From an uncultured Flavobacteriaceae bacterium (GTDB taxonomy: Bacteria > Bacteroidota > Bacteroidia > Flavobacteriales > Flavobacteriaceae), in NCBI GenBank assembly GCA_947502495.1, contig CANNAC010000007.1, forward strand, positions 124,001 through 188,000: a stretch of DNA of 64,000 bases, in the 5' to 3' direction. A program made the position numbers and the translations under genes. The notes under the pieces were generated by a model. It made no database searches. It had not been told where the DNA came from and saw nothing but the letters and a program-made list of their open reading frames with translations. Shown here piece after piece: positions 8,416 to 15,414 of this stretch; within the stretch, counting starts at the first letter, position 1, and every line of letters starts with the position of its first letter.

Positions 8416-8496
8416 AGCAGCTAAAGGCCAACAGCCATAGCTAATAAAATAAGTTTCACTAGCTAAAAGCCAAGAGCTAATAGCCAAAAGCTAAAA
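8416..8496 (+). repeat. Degenerate 7-bp tandem repeat (AGCTAAA/AGCCAAG units)
   Basis: From about 8459 the bases fall into heptamers AGCTAAA, AGCCAAG, AGCTAAT, AGCCAAA, AGCTAAA, with a decayed set at 8416-8444. The array ends two bases before the paaA start codon, so it forms the paaA leader. Confidence 0.7.
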
Positions 8497-8498
8497 AA

Positions 8499-9455
8499 AT
8501 GAGTGAAGAACAAATAAAAAACCTAGAAACGCAATTCGAAGCACGTATTGCGAGAGACGAGAAAATCGAACCAAAAGATTGGATGCCAGAAAAATATCGC
8601 AAAACGCATATTAGGCAAATGTCGCAACACGCACATTCCGAAATTGTAGGGATGCTTCCAGAAGGAAACTGGATAACTCGTGCGCCTTCCTTACGTCGTA
8701 AAGTTGCCCTATTGGCAAAAGTACAAGACGAAGCAGGACACGGATTATATTTGTATTCTGCTTGCGAAACCTTAGGTGTTTCTCGTGAAGAACTGTACGA
8801 ACAATTACACTCCGGAAAAGCAAAATACTCTTCCATTTTTAACTACCCAACAGTAACTTGGGCAGATATGGGAGCCGTAGGTTGGTTAGTAGATGGTGCA
8901 GCAATTATAAACCAAGTACCATTGTGTAATACGTCTTACGGACCATACGCAAGAGCAATGGTACGTGTATGTAAAGAAGAAAGTTTTCACCAACGTCAAG
9001 GTTATGAAATCATGATCAAGTTGGCTAACGGAACACCAGAACAAAAAGAATTAGCACAAGATGCTTTAAACCGTTGGTGGTGGCCAAGTCTTATGATGTT
9101 AGGACCTACAGATGCAGAGTCTATTCATACAGAGCAATCCATGAAATGGAAATTAAAACGTAAGTCTAACGACGATTTACGTCAGCAATTTATAGATCAA
9201 ACCGTACCACAAGCCGAGTTAATTGGATTGACTATTCCAGATCCCGATTTAAAATGGAACGAAGAACGTCAGAGTTACGATTTCGGTGAAATTAATTGGG
9301 ATGAGTTTTGGCAAGTCGTAAAAGGACATGGACCATGTAATAAAGAACGAATGAAAGCACGAGTTGGTGCTTGGGAAGAAGGAGAATGGGTTCGTGATGC
9401 TGCTATGGCATACGCCGAAAAGAAAAGAAACCGAAAGGAAAAGCTGGCAATTTAG
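8499..9455 (+). CDS. paaA: Phenylacetyl-CoA 1,2-epoxidase catalytic subunit PaaA
   Basis: The 318-residue protein is a ferritin-like di-iron oxygenase. Two metal-binding motifs are visible: DEAGHG starting at residue 77 and KEESFH ending at H164. With PaaB, PaaC and PaaE it inserts one oxygen atom into the aromatic ring of phenylacetyl-CoA to give the 1,2-epoxide. Length and the [15 protein letters not shown] block are typical of the family. It is followed by two tandem copies of a hairpin repeat before paaB. The leader is a heptamer tandem repeat with no clear ribosome binding site, as is common in Bacteroidota. Confidence 0.97.
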   Translation: MSEEQIKNLETQFEARIARDEKIEPKDWMPEKYRKTHIRQMSQHAHSEIVGMLPEGNWITRAPSLRRKVALLAKVQDEAGHGLYLYSACETLGVSREELYEQLHSGKAKYSSIFNYPTVTWADMGAVGWLVDGAAIINQVPLCNTSYGPYARAMVRVCKEESFHQRQGYEIMIKLANGTPEQKELAQDALNRWWWPSLMMLGPTDAESIHTEQSMKWKLKRKSNDDLRQQFIDQTVPQAELIGLTIPDPDLKWNEERQSYDFGEINWDEFWQVVKGHGPCNKERMKARVGAWEEGEWVRDAAMAYAEKKRNRKEKLAI

Positions 9456-9462
9456 TTTTACT

Positions 9463-9591
9463 GTCAGTTCGAGTGAAATTGCCTTATGCAATTTTGTATC
9501 GAGAACAATAAGAAAGAAAATAAAAACAAGCAATTTAAATTTCATTGTCAGTTCGAGTGAAATTGCTCTTTTGCAATTTTGTATCGAGAAC
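9463..9591 (+). repeat. Two tandem copies of the GTCAGTTCGAG...TATCGAGAAC hairpin repeat between paaA and paaB
   Basis: Copies at 9463-9506 and 9547-9591 share GTCAGTTCGAGTGAAATTGC on the left and GCAATTTTGTATCGAGAAC on the right, so AATTGC pairs with GCAATT. They differ only in the loop. Both lie in the direction of operon transcription and fill most of the 160-bp gap. Confidence 0.85.
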
Positions 9592-9615
9592 AAGAAAAAA
9601 AAACACATATACATT

Positions 9616-9906
9616 ATGTCTGATAAAAAAAACTGGCCACTTTGGGAGGTCTTCGTAAGAAGTAAAAACGGATTAGAACATCGCCATTGCGGAAGTTTAC
9701 ACGCAGCAGATGAAGAAATGGCACTAGAAAATGCACGTGACGTGTACACCAGAAGAAGTGAAGGTGTTAGTATTTGGGTGGTAGAATCTAAAAACATCAC
9801 AGCATCCAATCCAGAGAATAATGGGGAAATGTTTGAGCCTGCGCACGATAAAGTATATCGTCATCCAACATTTTACGATTTACCAGACGAGGTGAAACAT
9901 ATGTAA
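9616..9906 (+). CDS. paaB: Phenylacetyl-CoA epoxidase subunit PaaB
   Basis: The start at 9616 gives a 96-residue protein beginning MSDKKNWPLWEVFVRSKNG, which matches the usual PaaB length of about 95. The open frame extends upstream only because it reads through the repeats at 9463-9591. PaaB is a small non-catalytic subunit of the multicomponent epoxidase, and the family block GLEHRHCGSLHAADEEMALENARD is cut here to GLEHRHCGSLHAAD at about residues 19-32. It sits between paaA and paaC as in all paa operons. Confidence in identity and start is high. Confidence 0.95.
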   Translation: MSDKKNWPLWEVFVRSKNGLEHRHCGSLHAADEEMALENARDVYTRRSEGVSIWVVESKNITASNPENNGEMFEPAHDKVYRHPTFYDLPDEVKHM

Positions 9907-9907
9907 A

Positions 9908-10042
9908 ATTCCTGCGAAGGCAGGAATCTCATAAATTGAAACTAAATGTCACCTTGAGCGCAGTCGAAAGGTCTCAATCGATTAAACATGAAAAACGAAA
10001 ATTGAATCTAAATGTCATGCTGAGCTTGTCGAAGCATCTCAA
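9908..10042 (+). repeat. Three hairpin repeats between paaB and paaC
   Basis: 9908-9932 is a palindrome (TTCCTGCG/AAGGCAGGAA) with the tail TCTCAT. 9948-9977 and 10014-10042 are CGAGCGCAGTC-type repeats (GTCACCTTGAGCGCAGTC and GTCATGCTGAGCTTGTCG). The first shares 21 identical bases with the right-end hairpin of the GIY-YIG unit at 31557-31580, in opposite orientation. Confidence 0.85.
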
Positions 10043-10052
10043 TCATTAGAAA

Positions 10053-10808
10053 ATGAAAAACAAAAATTTATATAATTACATTCTAGGTATAGCAGATAAT
10101 TCACTAATTCTCGGACAAAGATTAGGGTCGCTAACAGGTCATGGGCCAAGTCTAGAAACAGACATCGCTTGTACAAATATGTCTTTAGATTTATTCGGAC
10201 AAGTAAGAAGCTATTACCAATATGCAGCAAAAATTGCAGGTGACAATAGAACCGAAGATGATATTGCAATGCTTCGTAAAGAAAGAGAATATGTAAATGT
10301 ATTGTTGGTAGAACAACCAAATACAGATTTTGCATATACCATGGCACGTCAGTTTTTATTCGATGTATATCACTTGTCGTTTTTGCAAGAATTACAGAAA
10401 AGTAAAGATTTAACTTTGTCTGCAATAGCAAACAAATCCATTAAAGAAGTAAGTTATCATTTACGTTTCTCTTCCGATTGGATAAAACGTTTAGGAGATG
10501 GAACAGCAGTAAGCCATCAAAAAATGCAAGATGCAATCGATGGTTTATGGACCTATACCGACGAGTTATTTCATCAAACCGAAGCAGATAAGGCAATGGT
10601 TGCTGAAGGAATTGGAGTAGATGTTACTTTGTTAAAAGAAGCATATTATGAAAAAGTAAAAGCCATTCTAGACGAATCTACTTTACAAACTCCAGAATCT
10701 AAATGGTTTCAAAAAGGAGGAAAAGAAGGTGTTCATACAGAGCATTTAGGATATTTATTAGCAGAGCTTCAATACATGCAGCGCGCTTATCCTAATATGG
10801 AATGGTAG
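10053..10808 (+). CDS. paaC: Phenylacetyl-CoA epoxidase structural subunit PaaC
   Basis: The 251-residue protein is a ferritin-like paralogue of PaaA that pairs with it in the epoxidase but lacks a working di-iron site in characterised members. The N-terminal LGIADNSLILGQRLGSLTGHGP and the LEELDIACTNMSLDLFGQ-type helix (here DIACTNMSLDLFGQVRSYY) are typical; HTEHLGYLLAELQYMQRAYP closes the protein. The position between paaB and paaD is canonical. Three repeats precede and three follow it. Confidence 0.96.
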   Translation: MKNKNLYNYILGIADNSLILGQRLGSLTGHGPSLETDIACTNMSLDLFGQVRSYYQYAAKIAGDNRTEDDIAMLRKEREYVNVLLVEQPNTDFAYTMARQFLFDVYHLSFLQELQKSKDLTLSAIANKSIKEVSYHLRFSSDWIKRLGDGTAVSHQKMQDAIDGLWTYTDELFHQTEADKAMVAEGIGVDVTLLKEAYYEKVKAILDESTLQTPESKWFQKGGKEGVHTEHLGYLLAELQYMQRAYPNMEW

Positions 10809-10822
10809 AAAGCGCCTTTTTT

Positions 10823-10955
10823 GTCATTTCCGCGAAGGCGGAAATCTCATAAATTAAAGTAAAATGTCACTTCGAGTGATTCCGATTTTTTATCGGAATG
10901 GTATCGAGAACAAATAAAATAGAATGTCACCTCGAAAGCAGTCGAGAGGTCTCAA
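10823..10955 (+). repeat. Three hairpin repeats between paaC and paaD, one with a swapped stem
   Basis: 10823-10850 is a palindrome (TTTCCGCG/AAGGCGGAAA) with the tail TCTCAT. 10866-10911 has the same outer blocks as the repeats at 9463-9591 (TTCGAGTGA and TATCGAGAAC), but its inner stem is ATTCCGAT/ATCGGAAT instead of AATTGC/GCAATT. 10926-10955 is GTCACCTCGAAAGCAGTCGA plus AGGTCTCAA. Confidence 0.85.
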
Positions 10956-10960
10956 TAATT

Positions 10961-11461
10961 ATGACAACAACAGAACAAAACATAGACGAAATCTTAATTC
11001 CAATTCTGGAAAAAGTTTCAGATCCTGAAATTCCAGTATTATCTATTATGGATATGGGGGTTGTTCGTACAGCTGTTATAGAAAAGGATATGGTGAAAAT
11101 CCAAATAACACCAACTTATAGCGGTTGTCCTGCAATGGATGTTATTGGTGACGATATTAAAAGTGCTTTAAAAGCAGCAGGATATGATTCCGAAATAGAA
11201 TTAATCCTTGCCCCAGCTTGGACCACCGATTGGATTACACCAAGAGGTAGAAAAGCATTAGAAGATTATGGTATAGCAGCACCTTTAAACGCAGAAGCAG
11301 ATATAAGTGTTTTGTTAGAAGGAAAACGTTTGGTGAAATGTCCGCAATGTGGTTCTACCAATACAAGATTAGTAAGTCAGTTTGGTTCTACAGCTTGCAA
11401 AGCACAATTTCAGTGTGACGATTGTCAAGAACCATTTGATTATTTTAAATGTTTGAAATAA
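10961..11461 (+). CDS. paaD: PaaD, iron-sulfur assembly factor of the epoxidase
   Basis: The start MTTTEQNIDEILIPI at 10961 follows the repeat cluster; upstream in-frame codons come from repeats. The 166-residue protein has an N-terminal MIP18/DUF59 domain (PEIPVLSIMDMGVVRTAVI, about residues 25-43) and a C-terminal zinc ribbon with ligand pairs CPQC (127-130) and CDDC (152-155), plus C146 and C164. In other bacteria PaaD is needed for maturation of the Fe-S cluster of PaaE. Position and domain order are canonical. Confidence 0.94.
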   Translation: MTTTEQNIDEILIPILEKVSDPEIPVLSIMDMGVVRTAVIEKDMVKIQITPTYSGCPAMDVIGDDIKSALKAAGYDSEIELILAPAWTTDWITPRGRKALEDYGIAAPLNAEADISVLLEGKRLVKCPQCGSTNTRLVSQFGSTACKAQFQCDDCQEPFDYFKCLK

Positions 11462-11479
11462 CAACAAGATTTAAAGTAT

Positions 11480-11563
11480 GTCAGTTCGAGTGAAATTGCT
11501 TTTCTGCGATTTTGTATCGAGAACCAATAAAGAATTTGTCATTCCGCACTGGATGCGGAATCT
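11480..11563 (+). repeat. Two hairpin repeats between paaD and paaG
   Basis: 11480-11524 is a further copy of the TTCGAGTGAAATTGC...TATCGAGAAC repeat, with stem change GCGATTTT on the right. 11538-11563 is GTCATTCCGCACTGGATGCG plus GAATCT, nearly identical to 12427-12452. Confidence 0.85.
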
Positions 11564-11582
11564 AGAAATAAAAAAATAAGGT

Positions 11583-12368
11583 ATGAGTAGTAATTCAATT
11601 CTATTAAAAGTTGAAAACAAAGTAGCGTATATCACGCTAAATAGACCAGAAGTATTTAATAGTTTCAATCGTGAAATGGCATTTTTACTGCACGACACAT
11701 TAGATGCTTGTGAGAAAAATGAAGATGTGAGAGCAATTGTTCTTACAGGAAACGGAAAAGCATTTTGCGCCGGTCAAGATTTAAAAGAAGTTACAGATCC
11801 AGATTTAAATCCGGGATTTAAAAAAATATTAGAAGAACACTATAATCCAATAATCACTAGAATTAGAAATATTAAAAAACCAGTTATTGGTGCTATTAAT
11901 GGAGTAGCAGCAGGAGCAGGAGCAAATATAGCCTTGGCTTGTGATGTTGTTGTAGCACATGAAAAGGTAAGCTTTATTCAAGCTTTTAGTTTGATAGGTT
12001 TGGTTCCAGATAGTGCTGGGACTTTCTTTTTACCAAGATTAATCGGATTTCAAAAAGCATTAGCATTAGCCATGTTAGGAGATAAGATTGGTGCCGAAGA
12101 AGCTGAAAAAATGGGAATGATTTACAAATGTGTTCCTACGGAAGAATTTGAGGAAACCATTAGTAAACTAGCGTTAAAACTAGCAAACATGCCAACCAAA
12201 GCATTGGGTATGATTAAAGAATTATTCAATAAATCGATGACTAACGATTTAGAAGCGCAATTGGCTCTGGAATCTAAATTACAAATAGAAGCAGCACAAA
12301 GTAATGATTATGCAGAAGGCGTTGCGGCATTTATTGAAAAACGTAAACCAAATTTTAACGGAAATTAA
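11583..12368 (+). CDS. paaG: Ring 1,2-epoxyphenylacetyl-CoA isomerase PaaG
   Basis: The 261-residue crotonase-fold protein has the oxyanion-hole segment KAFCAGQDLKE (about residues 59-69) and NGVAAGAGANIALACD, and the FSLIGLVPDSAGTFFLPRLIG block whose Asp and missing second acid are typical of PaaG rather than of ordinary enoyl-CoA hydratases. PaaG isomerises the ring epoxide to the seven-membered oxepin-CoA and later shifts a double bond. Its position after paaD and before paaH supports this against PaaF, which is encoded at 19753. Confidence 0.88.
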   Translation: MSSNSILLKVENKVAYITLNRPEVFNSFNREMAFLLHDTLDACEKNEDVRAIVLTGNGKAFCAGQDLKEVTDPDLNPGFKKILEEHYNPIITRIRNIKKPVIGAINGVAAGAGANIALACDVVVAHEKVSFIQAFSLIGLVPDSAGTFFLPRLIGFQKALALAMLGDKIGAEEAEKMGMIYKCVPTEEFEETISKLALKLANMPTKALGMIKELFNKSMTNDLEAQLALESKLQIEAAQSNDYAEGVAAFIEKRKPNFNGN

Positions 12369-12377
12369 TTAGGACTT

Positions 12378-12452
12378 GTCATCCTGAACTTGATTCAGGA
12401 TCTCATGAAAATAAGTAATCAGTTTTGTCATTCCGCACTGGATGCGGAATCC
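12378..12452 (+). repeat. Two palindromic repeats between paaG and paaH
   Basis: 12378-12406 is GTCATCCTGAACTTGATTCA plus GGATCTCAT (arms ATCCTGAA/TTCAGGAT). 12427-12452 is GTCATTCCGCACTGGATGCG plus GAATCC. Both point along the operon. Confidence 0.85.
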
Positions 12453-12468
12453 ATAATAAAAGAAAAAT

Positions 12469-13638
12469 ATGAACGTAGGAATCATAGGAGGAGGAACCAT
12501 GGGAAGTGGCATCGCGCAAGTGGCTGCAACTTCTGGTTGTAAAGTGAAGTTATACGATACCAATCAAGCGGCTTTAGATAAAGCAAAAGGAAGCCTTGAA
12601 AAAGTATTATTGCGTTTAATAGAAAAAGGAAGAATAGATACTTCTGAAAAAGATAGAATTCAAACAAATATCGCTTATGTAAGCAATCTAAAAGATTTAG
12701 CAGATTCTAACCTTACTATTGAAGCAATTGTTGAAAATCTTGACATTAAGAAAAAAGTGTTTTCAGAATTAGAAAGCTATGTTGCAGAGGATTGTATTAT
12801 TGCATCAAACACATCTAGTTTGTCTATAGCATCCATTGCAGCAGCCCTTAAAAAACCAGAACGTTGTGTAGGGATTCACTTTTTTAATCCAGCACCTTTA
12901 ATGAAATTGGTGGAAGTAATTCCTGCCATACAAACTTCAAAAGAGGTTTTGGAGAAATCTATACAAACCATTAAAGATTGGAAAAAAATAGTAGCAGTTG
13001 CTAAAGATACACCAGGATTTATAGTGAATAGAGTTGCAAGACCATTTTACGGAGAAGCCTTAAGAATTTACGAAGAAGGAGTAGCCGATTTTGCAACCAT
13101 CGATCATAGTTTAAAATCTTTAGGAGGTTTTAGAATGGGACCATTCGAACTTATGGATTTCATAGGAAATGATGTGAATTATACGGTAACAGAAACGGTA
13201 TTCACCGCTTTCTATTTCGATCCAAGATATAAGCCTTCATTTACGCAAAAACGTTTTTCAGAAGCAGGTTATTTAGGACGCAAATCTGGAAAAGGGTTTT
13301 ATGATTATGATGCAAATGGTCGCATTGTCATTCCGAGCGACGCGAAGGAATCTCAAGATGAAAAACTAGCACAACAAATATTCAATCGTGTATTAGTAAT
13401 GCTAATCAACGAAGCAGCAGACGCACTATTTTTAAACATCGCATCTGCAGAAGATATGGATATTGCAATGACTAAAGGGGTTAACTATCCGAAAGGATTA
13501 TTGGCTTGGGCTGATGAAAAAGGAATCGATTGGTGTGTTGAAAAATTAGACGCATTGTATAACGAATACCACGAAGATAGATACCGTTGTAGTCCGTTAT
13601 TACGTAAAATGAATAGAGAGAATATAACGTTTTTTTAA
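12469..13638 (+). CDS. paaH: 3-hydroxyacyl-CoA dehydrogenase PaaH
   Basis: The 389-residue protein opens with the NAD-binding motif GIIGGGTMGSGIA (residues 4-16) and has the catalytic-His block VGIHFFNPAPLMKLVE and the GFIVNRVARPFYGEA helix. A C-terminal helical domain includes NEAADALFLNIASAEDMD. It oxidises 3-hydroxyadipyl-CoA to 3-oxoadipyl-CoA with NAD. Residues IVIPSDAKESQ, in the linker between the two helical domains, are encoded by a dispersed repeat (13327-13356) that lies in frame. Homologues I know do not have this peptide. The gene is otherwise intact. Confidence 0.93.
   Translation: MNVGIIGGGTMGSGIAQVAATSGCKVKLYDTNQAALDKAKGSLEKVLLRLIEKGRIDTSEKDRIQTNIAYVSNLKDLADSNLTIEAIVENLDIKKKVFSELESYVAEDCIIASNTSSLSIASIAAALKKPERCVGIHFFNPAPLMKLVEVIPAIQTSKEVLEKSIQTIKDWKKIVAVAKDTPGFIVNRVARPFYGEALRIYEEGVADFATIDHSLKSLGGFRMGPFELMDFIGNDVNYTVTETVFTAFYFDPRYKPSFTQKRFSEAGYLGRKSGKGFYDYDANGRIVIPSDAKESQDEKLAQQIFNRVLVMLINEAADALFLNIASAEDMDIAMTKGVNYPKGLLAWADEKGIDWCVEKLDALYNEYHEDRYRCSPLLRKMNRENITFF
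13327..13356 (+). repeat. Dispersed repeat inserted in frame in paaH
   Basis: GTCATTCCGAGCGACGCGAA plus GGAATCTCAA is the same kind of palindrome with TCTCAA tail as in the intergenic regions (arms ATTCC/GGAAT). It encodes IVIPSDAKESQ within PaaH. Confidence 0.8.
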
Positions 13639-13645
13639 TGTGATT

Positions 13646-13769
13646 TCAGTTCGATTGAAATTGCTTTTTTAGCAATTTTGTATCTAGCACAAAATAGAAA
13701 CTATATGTCACTCTGAGCTTGTCGAAGAGTCTCAATAATAATTAAATAAGATTCCCACTTTCGTGGGAA
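13646..13769 (+). repeat. Three hairpin repeats between paaH and paaI
   Basis: 13646-13690 is a diverged TTCGATTGAAATTGC...TATCTAGCAC copy. 13707-13735 is GTCACTCTGAGCTTGTCGAA plus GAGTCTCAA. 13750-13769 is GATTCCCACTTTCGTGGGAA, whose reverse complement is identical over 20 bases to the left-end hairpin of the GIY-YIG unit at 19381-19405. Confidence 0.85.
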
Positions 13770-13775
13770 ATAAAT

Positions 13776-14180
13776 ATGAAAGGAGAACAAATCCCACATA
13801 AAATGCTATCCCAAGATGCATACAGTACTTGGCTAGGAATAGAAATTCTAGAATGTGAAATCGGACGCTGTAAAGTCGGAATGACCATTAGAAAAGAAAT
13901 GCTAAATAGCATGAAAAAAGCGCATGGTGGAATTAGTTATTCTTTAGCAGATACTGCTTTCGGATTTGCGGCAAATACCCATGGGAAATATGCTGTTTCT
14001 ATTGAAACAAGTATTAACCATATTGAAGCATTAAACGAAGGCGATTATATTGTTGCAGAATCTGTAATAGAAACAGTAAAGAATAGATTAGGCTTTAATA
14101 TTATTGAAGTGAAACGAGGAGATGAAATGGTCGCGCTTTTTAAAGGTGTGGTGTATCGTACCCAGAAAGATTGGGAATAA
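13776..14180 (+). CDS. paaI: Hotdog-fold acyl-CoA thioesterase PaaI
   Basis: The 134-residue protein has the PaaI thioesterase motif HGGISYSLADTAFGFAAN at residues 50-67, with the catalytic Asp at residue 59. PaaI hydrolyses phenylacetyl-CoA or ring-hydroxylated CoA esters and is thought to rescue CoA when the pathway stalls. The length is typical (about 140). It lies seven bases after a palindrome and 34 bases before the metallopeptidase gene. Confidence 0.93.
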   Translation: MKGEQIPHKMLSQDAYSTWLGIEILECEIGRCKVGMTIRKEMLNSMKKAHGGISYSLADTAFGFAANTHGKYAVSIETSINHIEALNEGDYIVAESVIETVKNRLGFNIIEVKRGDEMVALFKGVVYRTQKDWE

Positions 14181-14214
14181 AACAAAACAAGTAAAGTAAT
14201 AAATTGTTTAAAGT

Positions 14215-15075
14215 ATGAAATGGCAAGGTAGAAGAAAAAGTGGAAATCTGGAAGACCAACGTGGTATGGGAAGTAAAGGTAAATTAGTAGCAGGCGGAGG
14301 AGTAGTTGCTGTGGTTGTTATTCTTTTACAACTTTTTGGAGGAGAAACAGGTCAGCAAATAGCACCATTAATAGAGCAAGTAGCAAATAGCCAGACTACA
14401 CAACAAGTAGAACAACGCGAATTAACCAATGAGGAAAAAGTCATGGGTGATTTTATGGCTACTGTTTTAGCAGATACCGAAGATGTATGGAATCAGATTT
14501 TTAGAGATTATAATTTAGGGGATTATAAAGAACCAAAAATGGTCTTATTCACAGATGCCGTTTCTACAGCTTGTGGAAGTGCAACGTCTGCTTCTGGACC
14601 TTTTTACTGTCCGGGGGATCAAAAATTATATATGGATTTAGCTTTTTTCGACGAACTTAAAACGAGATTCGGAGCAAAAGGTGGTGATTTTGCGATTGCT
14701 TATGTTACAGCGCATGAAATTGGTCATCATATTCAAACGATTACCGGAACATCACAAAAAGTAAGACAGTTACAACAGCAAGGCGGACAAGTAGAAGCTA
14801 ATAAATTATCTGTAGCACAAGAATTACAAGCCGATTTTTATGCAGGAGTTTGGGCACATCACAATAAAAAATATTTACAAGCTGGAGATATTGAAGAAGC
14901 GATGAGTGCTGCCAATGCAGTTGGCGACGATGCGATTCAGAAAAGAACAAGCGGAAGTGTGAATTCCGATAGTTTTACGCATGGTACATCAGAGCAACGT
15001 ATGGAGTGGTTTATGAAAGGCTACAATACAGGAGATATTAGAAATGGAGATACATTCTCTGCACTTATAAATTAA
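14215..15075 (+). CDS. Neutral zinc metallopeptidase (YpfJ family)
   Basis: The 286-residue protein has a basic, cytoplasmic N-terminus with KWQGRRKSGNLEDQRG, one membrane helix (about residues 24-42, GGGVVAVVVILLQLFGG) and a periplasmic domain with the zinc motif HEIGHH at residues 167-172, followed by the AQELQADFYAG acid segment. This is the putative neutral zinc metallopeptidase family; its substrate is unknown. It sits inside the paa operon between paaI and paaJ on the same strand, although it has no known role in the pathway. The following 339-bp stretch holds repeats only. Confidence 0.9.
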   Translation: MKWQGRRKSGNLEDQRGMGSKGKLVAGGGVVAVVVILLQLFGGETGQQIAPLIEQVANSQTTQQVEQRELTNEEKVMGDFMATVLADTEDVWNQIFRDYNLGDYKEPKMVLFTDAVSTACGSATSASGPFYCPGDQKLYMDLAFFDELKTRFGAKGGDFAIAYVTAHEIGHHIQTITGTSQKVRQLQQQGGQVEANKLSVAQELQADFYAGVWAHHNKKYLQAGDIEEAMSAANAVGDDAIQKRTSGSVNSDSFTHGTSEQRMEWFMKGYNTGDIRNGDTFSALIN

Positions 15076-15185
15076 ATTCCTACGAGGTTTTTAAAATCTG
15101 GTAGGTATTAAAGGAGAATAGAGACAAGAAAAACATTAGTTAAGAAAATAAACCTTGACTAATAAAAAAGACATAGCAAGTACCT
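15076..15185 (+). other. Gene-free stretch before paaJ (first part)
   Basis: No gene is visible in 15076-15414. This first part begins with an imperfect hairpin CCTACGAG...CTGGTAGG (15081-15107), which may be a weak terminator or another repeat type, followed by A-rich sequence with a TTAGTTAAG/CTTGACTAA inverted repeat (15137-15163). The rest is the nested element at 15186-15343 and the 71-bp paaJ leader. Confidence 0.5.
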
Positions 15186-15343
15186 GCGTTAGGGATTGAA
15201 ACGGCATCCTTTTTTATGTCAGTTCGAGTGAAATTGCTTTTTTGCAATTTAGTATCGAGAACAAGTAAAAAAGACCTGCCTGCCGGAAGGCAGGTACAGA
15301 GAAAAGCCCGGCACTACGTAGCTTTAGCGAAGTAGTGTAACGC
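15186..15343 (+). repeat. GCGTTAGGG-type element, copy 2, with two repeats nested inside
   Basis: The outer element runs from GCGTTAGGGATTGAAACGGC, through CATCCTTTTTT, to AAAAAAG and AAAGCCCGG...GTAACGC. Its loop contains a TTCGAGTGAAATTGC...TATCGAGAAC repeat (15218-15262), and its right arm contains the palindrome ACCTGCCTGCC/GGAAGGCAGGT (15274-15295). The last stem CACTAC/GTAGTG is intact. Confidence 0.8.
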
Positions 15344-15414
15344 CAAAAAAAATAATATTAATTTGAAATAAGAAGTTTCAATTTTCGACTTCCATTTCAA
15401 TTTCAATTTCAAAT

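Noticed and set aside
9364-9615. Longer N-terminus for PaaB
   Set aside because: The upstream in-frame codons are translations of the repeats at 9463-9591 and of the paaA end; PaaB proteins are about 95 residues, matching the start at 9616.
9249-9809. Minus-strand frame across the paaA-paaB junction
   Set aside because: It crosses repeats and the ends of two conserved genes; its Leu/Phe-rich sequence reflects antisense A-rich DNA.
10898-10960. Longer N-terminus for PaaD
   Set aside because: The extra 21 codons are encoded by repeat sequence; the start at 10961 gives the normal PaaD beginning.
9908-13769. CRISPR array
   Set aside because: The repeats between paa genes differ in sequence, are separated by whole genes, have no uniform spacers and no cas genes are nearby.
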